Assembly: GCF_000348685.1 (NCBI RefSeq)
Contig: NZ_ANLA01000020.1
Location: 39,672-103,671 of the forward strand
DNA: 64,000 nucleotides
DNA from: Xanthomarina gelatinilytica
GTDB taxonomy: Bacteria; Bacteroidota; Bacteroidia; Flavobacteriales; Flavobacteriaceae
Reading direction: 5' to 3'
Shown: positions 37,011-46,869 of the stretch, one piece after another
Position numbering within the stretch: position 1 is the stretch's first letter
Layout: the number at the start of each line of letters is the position of its first letter
Position numbers and translations under genes: made by a program
Notes under the pieces: generated by a model
Database searches by the model: none
Told to the model about the DNA's origin: nothing
What the model saw: the letters and a program-made list of their open reading frames with translations, nothing else

Positions 37011-37295
37011 TTAAGCAATAACATCTTTGTACTGGTCTTGTTTTTTCTCAAAAACGGCCTTGGCATAAGAACAGGTTGGTGCAGCCTTTAAGTTGTTTTC
37101 CCTCATAAAGGAAACAGCTGCATCAATTAATTTATAACCTATTCCTTGTCCTTTTAAAGTTTCTTTGACTTCGGTATGATCTATATCAATAATGTTGTTA
37201 TTTTTATAACGATAGGTCATTTCTGCTTCTTGTTTATTGTCTATTTCAATGTAAAACTTACCTCTAGTTCCATTGTCTTCATGTTGTATATTCAT
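37011..37295 (-). CDS. GNAT-like acetyltransferase (YjdJ/acetyltransf_CG type)
   Basis: This 94-aa protein has the compact GNAT of the YjdJ type, with YRYKNNNIIDIDHTEV and KETLKGQGIGYKLIDAAVSF (acetyl-CoA loop GQGIG). C-terminal SYAKAVFEKK is typical of this minimal family. It is probably cytosolic; the acceptor is unknown. It lies 2 bases after the FMN reductase gene and 24 bases before the MarR gene, so the three are one transcript. Confidence 0.85.
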   Translation of the reverse strand: MNIQHEDNGTRGKFYIEIDNKQEAEMTYRYKNNNIIDIDHTEVKETLKGQGIGYKLIDAAVSFMRENNLKAAPTCSYAKAVFEKKQDQYKDVIA

Positions 37296-37297
37296 AA

Positions 37298-37828
37298 TTA
37301 TATGGCGTTTTTAAATAAATTAATCTTGTTTTTTAATGCGTCATCAAGCTCTTTGTTGGTTATTTTTCCATCTGAAAAATTGGTTTCAAAAAATGGCAAA
37401 GAAAAATCTGCAATAATTTGTGCTTGGTGTCTTGGAAACCTGTCCATTGCCATGGCTAAAACCGAAGCGCCTCCTCTAGCTCCAGGTGCTGCTGCCATTA
37501 ACAACATGGGCTTGTTTAAAAAGGTTTTCTGTTCTGCCCTGGATAACCAGTCAAAAATGTTTTTAAACACTGCTGTATAAGCTCCATTGTTCTCTGCCAA
37601 TGACAAAATAATACCATCACATTTTTTTATGTGATCCAGAAATGACAGAGCGTTTGCTGGAATTCCCTGTTCTGCTTCTAAGTCTTTACTGTAAATTGGT
37701 AATTCAAAATCATTTAAATCCAAAATGGTAACCGTTACATCGTCAATCAACCTTGAAGCGTAAACGGCCAATTGTTTGTTAATGGAATCTTTGCTGTTAC
37801 TTCCTGCAAATGCTAAAATGTGTTTCAT
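37298..37828 (-). CDS. NADPH-dependent FMN reductase family protein
   Basis: This 176-aa flavodoxin-like protein has the phosphate loop GSNSKDSINKQLA (about 9-21) and the flavin-binding LAENNGAYTAVFKNIFDWLS (about 77-96), of the SsuE/chromate-quinone reductase type. It reduces FMN, quinones or azo compounds with NAD(P)H. It heads a MarR-controlled operon with a strong promoter and a palindrome, consistent with a quinone or oxidant defence function. Confidence 0.88.
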   Translation of the reverse strand: MKHILAFAGSNSKDSINKQLAVYASRLIDDVTVTILDLNDFELPIYSKDLEAEQGIPANALSFLDHIKKCDGIILSLAENNGAYTAVFKNIFDWLSRAEQKTFLNKPMLLMAAAPGARGGASVLAMAMDRFPRHQAQIIADFSLPFFETNFSDGKITNKELDDALKNKINLFKNAI

Positions 37829-37885
37829 GTATTATATTATATTTTTTATGTCCTTGAATGAGGATAACCTATTTATTTTTCATTG

Positions 37886-37916
37886 CAAATATATGTAAAA
37901 TATAAATAGTTTCCAA
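37886..37916 (-). promoter_or_regulatory. Promoter of the FMN reductase-MarR operon
   Basis: On the minus strand TTG (37916-37914) and a perfect -7 TATATTTG (37893-37886) are spaced 20 bases. The FMN reductase ATG is 58 bases downstream of the -7 element. Confidence 0.65.
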
Positions 37917-37924
37917 GGAAACTA
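37907..37924. promoter_or_regulatory. 18-bp palindrome over the MarR operon promoter, candidate operator
   Basis: TAGTTTCC and GGAAACTA are perfect 8-bp arms with the 2-base spacer AA. The palindrome covers the -33 element of the operon. Its size and symmetry are those of a MarR dimer site. Confidence 0.6.
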
Positions 37925-37972
37925 ATTCCATGTAATATTATTTAACAAAATATTCGCTTTTAAACCATGTTC

Positions 37973-37980
37973 TACTTTTG
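37973..37980 (+). promoter_or_regulatory. -7 element for the acyl-CoA carboxylase gene
   Basis: TACTTTTG, a perfect TAnnTTTG, 26 bases upstream of the ATG at 38007. Confidence 0.6.
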
Positions 37981-38006
37981 TAAATTCGTAGCAAATAAAT
38001 ATTTCT

Positions 38007-39635
<1,629 letters not shown>

Positions 39636-39693
39636 ACTTCCATATTTCACTAAAATTTTGTACCTTAATAACTGAAAATCAAACATTTTCGTT

Positions 39694-40116
39694 ATGGGAA
39701 CAATTAAATCCTTAAACAAATGGGCTAATGCGCATACGTATTACCCATTAGATGTTTTACGAATTGCGTTAGGCGTTTTTCTTTTTATGAAAGGTGTCCA
39801 TTTTGTATCCAACACCGAATTGTTGGTGGAACTTATCAAACCCTTGAACACTTATGCTGGAAGTATGATTTTGGCTCATTATGTAGCAGCTTCCCATTTG
39901 GTTGGTGGTATTTTAATTGCTTTTGGCTTATTAACCCGTTGGGCAATTATTGTTCAAATTCCTGTGTTGATTGGAGCCATACTTGTAAACTTTATGGGAG
40001 ACTTTAACACAGCCAATTTGTTATTGGCAAGTGCAACATTTTTGGTGTGTGTGTTTTTTGTGTTTTACGGTTCTGGTAAGCATTCTGTGGATTACTATTT
40101 AAAAATGCAAATGTAA
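39694..40116 (+). CDS. DoxX family membrane protein
   Basis: This 140-aa protein has four hydrophobic segments and the DoxX-type segments PLDVLRIALGVFLFMKGVHF and HLVGGILIAFGLLTRWAIIVQIP. DoxX family proteins are inner-membrane proteins with roles in redox or organosulfur metabolism, but the function of most is unclear. It ends at 40116, directly abutting the convergent menE stop at 40117, with no terminator visible between. Confidence 0.85.
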   Translation: MGTIKSLNKWANAHTYYPLDVLRIALGVFLFMKGVHFVSNTELLVELIKPLNTYAGSMILAHYVAASHLVGGILIAFGLLTRWAIIVQIPVLIGAILVNFMGDFNTANLLLASATFLVCVFFVFYGSGKHSVDYYLKMQM

Positions 40117-41196
40117 TTAGGCAATAAGCTCTAATGTTTTTGAACGCTGCAATTTACCCGAAGTGGTTTCAATGAATTTTGAAACTGCATATACCCTCTT
40201 TGGTTTTTCATATCCATCCAAATCATCAAAAATAGTAGCTGGTAAATTATTGTTAGCAGCTTCCAAAACTAGGATTAGCCTCTCACCAAGTATTTTATCA
40301 GACTCTGAAGCAACAAAAAAACGGTTAGTGATCTTAGACTGCAACTTCTTCTCTATTTGTTCTGGATATAATTTAATCCCACCAGAGTTTATCACGTTAT
40401 CTATTCTTCCCAACCATTCAAAAGATGTATTGGAATAAAGCGTTACAACATCATTGGTAACCAATTTCCCTTTGGTTAGTTGAGGTGCCTCAATCACTAA
40501 ACAATGTCTTTCATCTTGCAAAATCTTGATATTAGGAAGTGTGTGATAGATGTTTTTAACTCTTGGATTGGACGTATCATCATAAACATGGTTTAAGGGC
40601 ATGACTGCAATATGTGTAATGGTCTCTGTCATACCGTACGTTGCATAAACTTTGGTTTTCAAGTTTTTTATTTGCTCTTTAAGATTAAAGGACAAAGGAG
40701 CGCCACCTACAATCAGGGTTTTTATATGGCTTATTTTTTTTATGTTTTGTTGTAACTGCATTGGGACCATGGCACAAAAGGTATAGTGTTTTTTTGTATT
40801 GAAATTTAAAACACTTGCAGGTTCAACAACATCTATTTGTAGTCCTAAAATAATGGCACGAACCAGCATCATTTTACCAGCAATAAATTGGGTTGGCAAA
40901 CAATGTAAGGCTTTGTCTCCCGGTTTTAACCCAAAATAATTTCCAGTTGCAATGGCAGAATGCACCATGGCTTGTTTTTTTATTTTTATGGTTTTAGGGT
41001 TTCCAGTGGTTCCAGAAGTTTTGGTCTTTATGTAATCTTTGGAGTCCAACCAATCAGCCAAAAAATCGCCAAGTGCCTTCTCAAAAGGTTTTCCTTCTTT
41101 GATAAAACTATAAGCAACTTCTTTTAATTCTTCATATGAATAATTTCTGTTGTTCAATTTAAATTTATTGTGAACTTTATCGTAAGTAGGAATCAT
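40117..41196 (-). CDS. menE: o-Succinylbenzoate-CoA ligase
   Basis: This 359-aa adenylating enzyme has the P-loop TKTSGTTGNPKTIKIKK (about 58-74), ATYGMTETITHIAV and a C-terminal hinge with a catalytic Lys region (TTSGKLQRSKTLE). It activates o-succinylbenzoate with CoA and ATP in menaquinone synthesis. It is shorter than the 450-aa enzymes of many bacteria, as usual for Bacteroidota versions. It is the last gene of the leftward menC-CPBP-menE operon, with a 5-base gap to CPBP. Confidence 0.9.
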   Translation of the reverse strand: MIPTYDKVHNKFKLNNRNYSYEELKEVAYSFIKEGKPFEKALGDFLADWLDSKDYIKTKTSGTTGNPKTIKIKKQAMVHSAIATGNYFGLKPGDKALHCLPTQFIAGKMMLVRAIILGLQIDVVEPASVLNFNTKKHYTFCAMVPMQLQQNIKKISHIKTLIVGGAPLSFNLKEQIKNLKTKVYATYGMTETITHIAVMPLNHVYDDTSNPRVKNIYHTLPNIKILQDERHCLVIEAPQLTKGKLVTNDVVTLYSNTSFEWLGRIDNVINSGGIKLYPEQIEKKLQSKITNRFFVASESDKILGERLILVLEAANNNLPATIFDDLDGYEKPKRVYAVSKFIETTSGKLQRSKTLELIA

Positions 41197-41201
41197 GAAG
41201 G

Positions 41202-42185
41202 TTATTCTATAAGGTTATTGTCTTCTGTGGTTAAATCTGGATGGGCTGTTTCAAGTAAAGGTGCTTCAACAGGACCAAATAATTTTTCCGACCAATTGGT
41301 CCAGTGATATTTTTTGGAAAAAACAAACAAGAGCAATGGAAACAGTATAAAAACTGGCATAAATATTTCTGTAAAACTAGCAGAAGTTGGTTCTGCCATA
41401 TCCTTTAATACAGAATGTGTTTGAAAGGCTGTCCAATCGGCTGTGACCAACAAAGCTGTAAACAAATTGTTGGCTGCATGAAATCCTAAAGCAAGCTCCA
41501 TGCCTTCATCCATTAATGTCATGATTCCCAAAAACAAACCTGTTCCTATATAATAAACCATAATTACGTTTCCTAATTTGTCCACTTCAGGATTGGCAAT
41601 ATGCAACATCCCAAATATAAATGAGGTCGTTAATAGTGGTACCCATTTATTCTTGGCCAAAACACCAATGCCTTGCATTAAATAGCCTCTAAACAAATAT
41701 TCTTCAAAACTGGTTTGCAATGGTACCAATACTATAGCTATGACACATAAAATAATAAAAGGCTGCAATTTAAAATTAACCACATAATCTTCTGGAGACA
41801 AAAAATAATCTAAAGTAATAAAACCAGAGCTTACAATTCCCCATAAAATAAAAGCAAACCAAATACGATTCCAGTCAATTTTGGGCCTTGCTGTTGTTAA
41901 AGATGTGATACTTTGCTTATGTAGAAATTTTACAACCAGAAACAGCCCAATCAAGCCTACTGCAAAAGAAAGCAACATTAAAAACAAATTTAGGTTGGGT
42001 TCCAACATGGTCATCATCTGGGTTTCGTCCAATCCAAAAACACTTTCACCATCGTTAATGGCTTTCATAAAAACAGCTACAGTAAACGGAATTTGACCGA
42101 TGACCACAGCAATAACAACGAAGACAATTCCAACTAAATATCTCCACCAATCGTGTAACGCATTAAAAGCTTGAGCTATATACAT
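41202..42185 (-). CDS. CPBP family intramembrane glutamic protease
   Basis: This 327-aa protein has about eight transmembrane segments and the CPBP/CaaX protease motifs: EEYLFRGYLMQG (EExxxR, about 164-175), FGMLHI (FxxxH) and HAANN. The family includes prenyl-protein and bacteriocin-immunity proteases; substrates are mostly unknown. It is embedded between menC (3-base gap) and menE (5-base gap), so it is transcribed and probably coupled with the menaquinone genes. That suggests a membrane or prenyl-linked role, which is inference. Confidence 0.88.
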   Translation of the reverse strand: MYIAQAFNALHDWWRYLVGIVFVVIAVVIGQIPFTVAVFMKAINDGESVFGLDETQMMTMLEPNLNLFLMLLSFAVGLIGLFLVVKFLHKQSITSLTTARPKIDWNRIWFAFILWGIVSSGFITLDYFLSPEDYVVNFKLQPFIILCVIAIVLVPLQTSFEEYLFRGYLMQGIGVLAKNKWVPLLTTSFIFGMLHIANPEVDKLGNVIMVYYIGTGLFLGIMTLMDEGMELALGFHAANNLFTALLVTADWTAFQTHSVLKDMAEPTSASFTEIFMPVFILFPLLLFVFSKKYHWTNWSEKLFGPVEAPLLETAHPDLTTEDNNLIE

Positions 42186-42188
42186 AAA

Positions 42189-43223
42189 TTATAAATTAAA
42201 ATTCCAATTTTTATTTTTTTGGTATTGCAATGTACCATTTTTTACTAGTAAAGGAGAGTCAAAATTATTGGTAAACAAACCACCTGTGCCCAGCCCTTGA
42301 TGATAATCTTGATGTAACATATAGGTCCATTGTGCTATGGCATTTAAGCCTACATTGCTTTCCAATGCACTTGTAACCCAATAATATGCGCTTTCTTTTT
42401 GTGCCAGGCTTACCCAAGAACCACTTCCTTTAAAACCTCCAATTAAACTGGGTTTTAGAATAATGTATTGAGGTTTTATGGTTTGAAGCAATTTAATTTT
42501 TTCTTTTTTTGAAAAAATGCCAATCAGCTCTTCATCCAAAGCTATTGGTATGGGTGATTTTTCACATAATCGAGCCATTTCCTGCCATTGTCCCTGTTTA
42601 ATGGGTTGCTCTATGGAATGGATTTGTAATTCTGCAAGCTGGTGCAATTTTTCCAAGGCTTCTGAAGCTGAAAAAGCACCATTGGCATCGACCCTTAAAA
42701 TAATGTCTCTATTTGAAAATTCTTTCCTAATGGATTTTAGTAAGTCTAATTCTGTTTGAAAATCAATGGCACCAATTTTCATTTTGATACAGGAAAAACC
42801 AGCTTCAATTTTTTCTTTTATCTGTTGTTTCATGAAACTTTCACTTCCCATCCAGATCAAGCCATTGATAGGAATGGCGTCGGTACCCTTGGTAAAATTT
42901 GAAGGTAACAATACAAATTGGTCATCGCTATTTAAAGAAGCAAAAGCCGTTTCCAGTCCAAATTGGATGCTTGGAAATTTATAAAGCTCATCCAATAAAA
43001 CCTGTAAACCCAAATGGATGTTTAAACAGGTCCATTTTAAAATCTCTTCATAATGTGGAACATCGTCTGCACTCAAACCACGAAACAACCCACACTCGCC
43101 CACTCCAATTTTGTCATCCTGTTTCAATATCAGGAACCAGGTTTCCTTGGTTCTTAAAACACCTCTAGATGTGCCACTGGCTTGTTTAAAATTTAAAATA
43201 TATTTCTTGTAGGTTGCTTTCAT
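42189..43223 (-). CDS. menC: o-Succinylbenzoate synthase
   Basis: The frame is open to a TTG at 43235, but that TTG is part of the -7 element at 43233-43240, so the ATG at 43223-43221 is chosen (344 aa). The enolase-superfamily residues are in order: CIKMKIG (KxK), LRVDANGAF (Asp), HSIEQPI (Glu), IALDEEL (Asp/Glu) and YIILKPSLIGG (Lys). It dehydrates SHCHC to o-succinylbenzoate in menaquinone synthesis. It heads the operon with CPBP and menE. Leader length is at most a few bases. Confidence 0.9.
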   Translation of the reverse strand: MKATYKKYILNFKQASGTSRGVLRTKETWFLILKQDDKIGVGECGLFRGLSADDVPHYEEILKWTCLNIHLGLQVLLDELYKFPSIQFGLETAFASLNSDDQFVLLPSNFTKGTDAIPINGLIWMGSESFMKQQIKEKIEAGFSCIKMKIGAIDFQTELDLLKSIRKEFSNRDIILRVDANGAFSASEALEKLHQLAELQIHSIEQPIKQGQWQEMARLCEKSPIPIALDEELIGIFSKKEKIKLLQTIKPQYIILKPSLIGGFKGSGSWVSLAQKESAYYWVTSALESNVGLNAIAQWTYMLHQDYHQGLGTGGLFTNNFDSPLLVKNGTLQYQKNKNWNFNL

Positions 43224-43232
43224 AGTAAGTTT

Positions 43233-43240
43233 CAAAAATA
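43233..43240 (-). promoter_or_regulatory. -7 element for menC-CPBP-menE
   Basis: Minus strand TATTTTTG, a perfect TAnnTTTG, ends 9 bases before the menC ATG, so the transcript is almost leaderless. It also supplies the TTG that an ORF caller would take as a start. Confidence 0.65.
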
Positions 43241-43284
43241 CTTAAAATATTTTGTACATTTAGACTTAATAATCTTAAATACTC

Positions 43285-44253
43285 ATGCCTGAATTTCCAA
43301 ACCTTATTCATTTTGCCATTCCTTTTTTTATAGCTTCCATGCTTTTGGAACTGTTCATCACAACCAAAAAAAACATTAAAAGTTATGAACCCAAAGACGC
43401 ATTGACTTCTATTGCTATGGGTTTAGGAAATGTATTTATAGGTTTGCTAAGTAAAGGTTTGGTGTTATTGGCTTTATTTTTTGTATATGAAAATTTTAGG
43501 ATTTTTACCATTCCCATTGCTTGGTGGAGTTTTGTTTTGTTGTTTTTTGCAGACGATTTTTCTTATTATTGGTTCCACAGGATTTCCCATGAGTGTAGAT
43601 TGTTTTGGGCATCGCATGTGGTTCACCATTCCTCACAACATTATAATCTTAGTACTGCCTTGAGACAAACTTGGTCTGGTAGTTTCTATTCCTTTGTGTT
43701 TTGGTTATGGTTGCCTTTGTTAGGATTTCATCCAGCCATGATATTGTTGCAAATGTCCGTGAGTTTATTGTATCAATTTTGGATTCATACAGAAACCATA
43801 AACAAACTGCCAAAATGGTTTGAAGCCATAATGAACACACCTTCGCATCATAGAGTACATCATGGAAGCAATCCTGTTTATCTTGATAGAAATCATGCTG
43901 GTATTTTAATAATATGGGACAAATTATTTGGGACTTTTCAAGCTGAGTTGGATCATGAAAAGGTGGTTTACGGATTGGTAACCAACATCCAAACTTATAA
44001 TCCTGTAAAAGTTGCCTTTATAGAATGGTATAACATGCTTAAAGATGCTTTTTCTGGAAAAAAATCACTTTCCAATAGATTGAAATATTTTATAAAACCA
44101 CCCGGATGGAAACATGATGGTACAGGAAAATTAAGCAACAACTTAAGGGAAGAATGGTTGGCAACACATTTAAATTCTCAATCCAACCCCAAACTTAATG
44201 AAAGCAGCGAACATATTTCAATACCTGTCAAGGGCAAAAAAACTATAGCATGA
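43285..44253 (+). CDS. Sterol desaturase/fatty acid hydroxylase family protein
   Basis: This 322-aa membrane protein has four or so transmembrane segments and the di-iron His motifs HRISH, HVVHH and HHRVHH, in the order and spacing of the sterol desaturase/fatty-acid hydroxylase superfamily. Such enzymes insert oxygen or a double bond into lipids. Bacteroidota rarely make sterols, so a fatty acyl, carotenoid or ether lipid is a likelier substrate. Its stop overlaps the SDR start by 4 bases (ATGA), giving tight coupling. Confidence 0.88.
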   Translation: MPEFPNLIHFAIPFFIASMLLELFITTKKNIKSYEPKDALTSIAMGLGNVFIGLLSKGLVLLALFFVYENFRIFTIPIAWWSFVLLFFADDFSYYWFHRISHECRLFWASHVVHHSSQHYNLSTALRQTWSGSFYSFVFWLWLPLLGFHPAMILLQMSVSLLYQFWIHTETINKLPKWFEAIMNTPSHHRVHHGSNPVYLDRNHAGILIIWDKLFGTFQAELDHEKVVYGLVTNIQTYNPVKVAFIEWYNMLKDAFSGKKSLSNRLKYFIKPPGWKHDGTGKLSNNLREEWLATHLNSQSNPKLNESSEHISIPVKGKKTIA

Positions 44254-45041
44254 CCTTTGAAAATAAAGTGATTTGGATTACTGGTGCCTCTAGTGGCATT
44301 GGGAAAGGCTTGGCTTTGGAGCTATCCAAACAACATTGTAAACTCATATTGTCTTCAAGACATCAGGAACAGCTCTTCAGCGTTAAAAAGGACTGTAAAA
44401 ACCAAGAAAATGTTCAAGTTTTAGCATTGGATTTGGCTCATTATGCAACTATGAGCTTGGTAGTTGAAAAAGCCATGCAACTTTTTGGCCATATTGATTT
44501 ATTAATCAACAATGCAGGTATTAGTCAACGTTCTCCCATTATTGACACATCTATAGAAGTGGATAAAAAGCTTATGGAAATAGATTATTTGGGTACGGTA
44601 GCATTAAGCAAAGCACTATTGCCTTATTTTATTAAAAGTAAAACAGGTCATTTTGTTGTGGTTTCCAGCCTTATGGGTAAATTCAGTTCCCCTTACAGGT
44701 CCTCTTATTGTGGTGCAAAACATGCCTTACATGGTTTTTTTGACACCTTGCGTATGGAACACGAAAAAAACCATATTAAAGTGACCATGATCTGTCCTGG
44801 ATTTGTAAATACCAATGTGGCCAGAAATGCGTTAACTGCTGATGGCAGCAAACAAGGATACCAAGACGAAATGACCGAAAATGGACTGGAAGTTACTGTG
44901 TTTGTTAAACGCATGCTTAAAGCCATTCAAAAAGAAAAGTTTGAAGCATATATTGGTAAATCTGAAGTTTTGGGCGTGTATGTTAAACGGTTTTTTCCAA
45001 AGTTACTCCATAAATTAGTCTTAAAAAGTAAAGTGACCTAA
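44250..45041 (+). CDS. Short-chain dehydrogenase/reductase
   Basis: This 263-aa Rossmann protein has TGASSGIGKG (about 11-20), LINNAGIS (about 87-94) and the catalytic SxxxY(x3)K region, SSLMGKFSSPYRSSYCGAKHA. The C-terminus is lysine-rich and hydrophobic (about 240-263), as in membrane-associated DHRS7-like enzymes. Substrate is unknown. Translational coupling to the sterol-desaturase-type gene suggests the two act on the same lipid, one hydroxylating and the other oxidising or reducing. Both lie within the menaquinone region on the other strand. Confidence 0.85.
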   Translation: MTFENKVIWITGASSGIGKGLALELSKQHCKLILSSRHQEQLFSVKKDCKNQENVQVLALDLAHYATMSLVVEKAMQLFGHIDLLINNAGISQRSPIIDTSIEVDKKLMEIDYLGTVALSKALLPYFIKSKTGHFVVVSSLMGKFSSPYRSSYCGAKHALHGFFDTLRMEHEKNHIKVTMICPGFVNTNVARNALTADGSKQGYQDEMTENGLEVTVFVKRMLKAIQKEKFEAYIGKSEVLGVYVKRFFPKLLHKLVLKSKVT

Positions 45042-45063
45042 CTGTAGGGGATTTTGCGTAAAA

Positions 45064-45741
45064 TCAAAGCTCAATACTTTCCCCTATATCTAGCAACATC
45101 AAGTCTTTATTTTTATCGAAGAATTTTCGTTTGGCTTCTTCATGGTCTATTTCAATATAACCGAAAGTATCGTAGTGATAACCTAAAATTTTATCGCACT
45201 CCACAAAGTCACTTGCTATAATAGCATCGTCTATTCCCATGGTAAAATTATCTCCTATAGGTAAAATGGCTAGATCCAATTTAATTTGTAAAGGGATTAA
45301 TTTCATGTCCATGGTTAAAGCTGTGTCTCCAGCAATATAGATGTTTTTACGCTCTCCTTCTATAACAAAGCCTCCTGGTTGTCCACCATAGCTTCCATCT
45401 GGAAATGAAGATGTATGTATAGCATTAACATACTTTACATTACCAAATTCAAAATCCCAACTACCACCATGATTCATTGGATGTCCTTCCAAACCTTTAT
45501 TTTGGAAGTAACTTACTATTTCAAAATTAGATACGATTACAGCATCTGTACTCTTTGCTATGGTCTCTACATCCAATATATGATCTTGATGAGCATGTGT
45601 CAACAAAATATAATCTGCTTTTAAAGTGTTGATATCTATATGTGATGCCTTATCATTTGCAGATATAAATGGATCCACCAATATATGAACGTCATTTACT
45701 TCTATTCCTAAACTTGCGTGACCGTAAAAAGTGATTTTCAT
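45064..45741 (-). CDS. MBL-fold metal-dependent hydrolase
   Basis: This 225-aa cytosolic protein begins MKITFYGHASLGIEV, a common start for the UPF0173 metal-dependent hydrolases. It has the intact HAHQDH motif (about 50-55), GDTALTMD and DNFTMG. The family is zinc-dependent and of unknown substrate; in Bacteroidota it often sits by menaquinone genes. It follows menA in the same direction but a terminator hairpin intervenes. Confidence 0.87.
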   Translation of the reverse strand: MKITFYGHASLGIEVNDVHILVDPFISANDKASHIDINTLKADYILLTHAHQDHILDVETIAKSTDAVIVSNFEIVSYFQNKGLEGHPMNHGGSWDFEFGNVKYVNAIHTSSFPDGSYGGQPGGFVIEGERKNIYIAGDTALTMDMKLIPLQIKLDLAILPIGDNFTMGIDDAIIASDFVECDKILGYHYDTFGYIEIDHEEAKRKFFDKNKDLMLLDIGESIEL

Positions 45742-45780
45742 TGTTTTGAGAGATTTTTTTGAAATTGGAATTTACAAAAA

Positions 45781-45813
45781 AACTCAAACAAATTGCAAGA
45801 ATCTGTTTGAGTT
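45781..45813 (-). terminator. Terminator after menA
   Basis: AACTCAAACA (45781-45790) and TGTTTGAGTT (45804-45813) are 10-bp arms with a 13-base loop, followed on the minus strand by seven T residues. It ends the menB-menA transcript. Confidence 0.8.
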
Positions 45814-45939
45814 TTTCAATCCCCAAAATATGAAGCATTTTAACCGCTTCAATTATTGATAATAACCTACCAACACAATAAATATAAAACATATTTATTT
45901 GAAAAACAAGGCTTTATGAAATTATTTTAGTAACTATTG

Positions 45940-46845
45940 TTAAAGTAAATGACCAATGGCAAGCAAAACACTTAGTATAAATGTGCTTAATGCAAGCTTT
46001 TTTAACTCTGGATCCAACAGTTTTGGGTCTGTATTGTCACGAACAGTCATAAGGTGCTTAACAAGAGGAATATAAGCAAGGAAATAGATAAAATTAAAAG
46101 GCGAAGAGTAATACAAAATGCCATATAAAATCGATAAAACCATGGCACAACCTATTAACACGTAGTGATAGGTTTTTCCATTCTCAAAACCCATTTTAAC
46201 TACCAAGGTGTTTTTATTTGCTCTTCTATCGGAATGAATATCCCTTAAGTTATTTAAATTTAATACAGCCACACTTAACAAACCAATGGTACAAGCTGGC
46301 AAAAATATAATGTGATCCAATTTTTGAGCGAATAATATATAACCTCCTCCAACACTTATCAAACCAAAAAATACAAAAACAAAAACATCTCCTAACCCTC
46401 TATATCCATAAGCATTATTTCCAACAGTATATTTTATGGCAGCATAAATGGCAAATAAACTTAAACCAAAAAAAAGCATGGCCAGTAAAAAGTGTTTAGT
46501 CCCAAAAGCAGCCATGATTAAAAAGAACGCCAAGCCGATAACAATTAAAATATTTATTTTAATGGCCTCAAACATCTCATCTGGAGTTATCGTTCCACTC
46601 TGTATGGCACGTTGTGGTCCTATTCTATCGTCACTATCTGTACCTTTTACACCATCGCCATAATCGTTTGCCAAATTAGAAAGTATCTGCAAACTTAAGG
46701 TTGTTAAAATGGCCAACACAAACACCAACCAATCAAAAACACCATTGTAAGCAGCCAAACTAGCAGCTACAATGATTCCTGATAGAGACAAAGGAAGTGT
46801 TCTTAGCCTAAAGGCCGATAACCATATCTTGTATTTTTTTGACAT
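45940..46845 (-). CDS. menA: 1,4-Dihydroxy-2-naphthoate polyprenyltransferase
   Basis: This 301-aa integral membrane protein of the UbiA superfamily has the prenyl-diphosphate Asp motifs NLANDYGDGVKGTDSDDR (about 61-78) and NLRDIHSDRRANKNTL (about 202-217). It attaches the polyprenyl tail to DHNA to make demethylmenaquinone. It follows menB after 24 bases and shares its transcript. Confidence 0.92.
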   Translation of the reverse strand: MSKKYKIWLSAFRLRTLPLSLSGIIVAASLAAYNGVFDWLVFVLAILTTLSLQILSNLANDYGDGVKGTDSDDRIGPQRAIQSGTITPDEMFEAIKINILIVIGLAFFLIMAAFGTKHFLLAMLFFGLSLFAIYAAIKYTVGNNAYGYRGLGDVFVFVFFGLISVGGGYILFAQKLDHIIFLPACTIGLLSVAVLNLNNLRDIHSDRRANKNTLVVKMGFENGKTYHYVLIGCAMVLSILYGILYYSSPFNFIYFLAYIPLVKHLMTVRDNTDPKLLDPELKKLALSTFILSVLLAIGHLL

Positions 46846-46869
46846 AAATAAGTGCTTGTATCAATAGAT

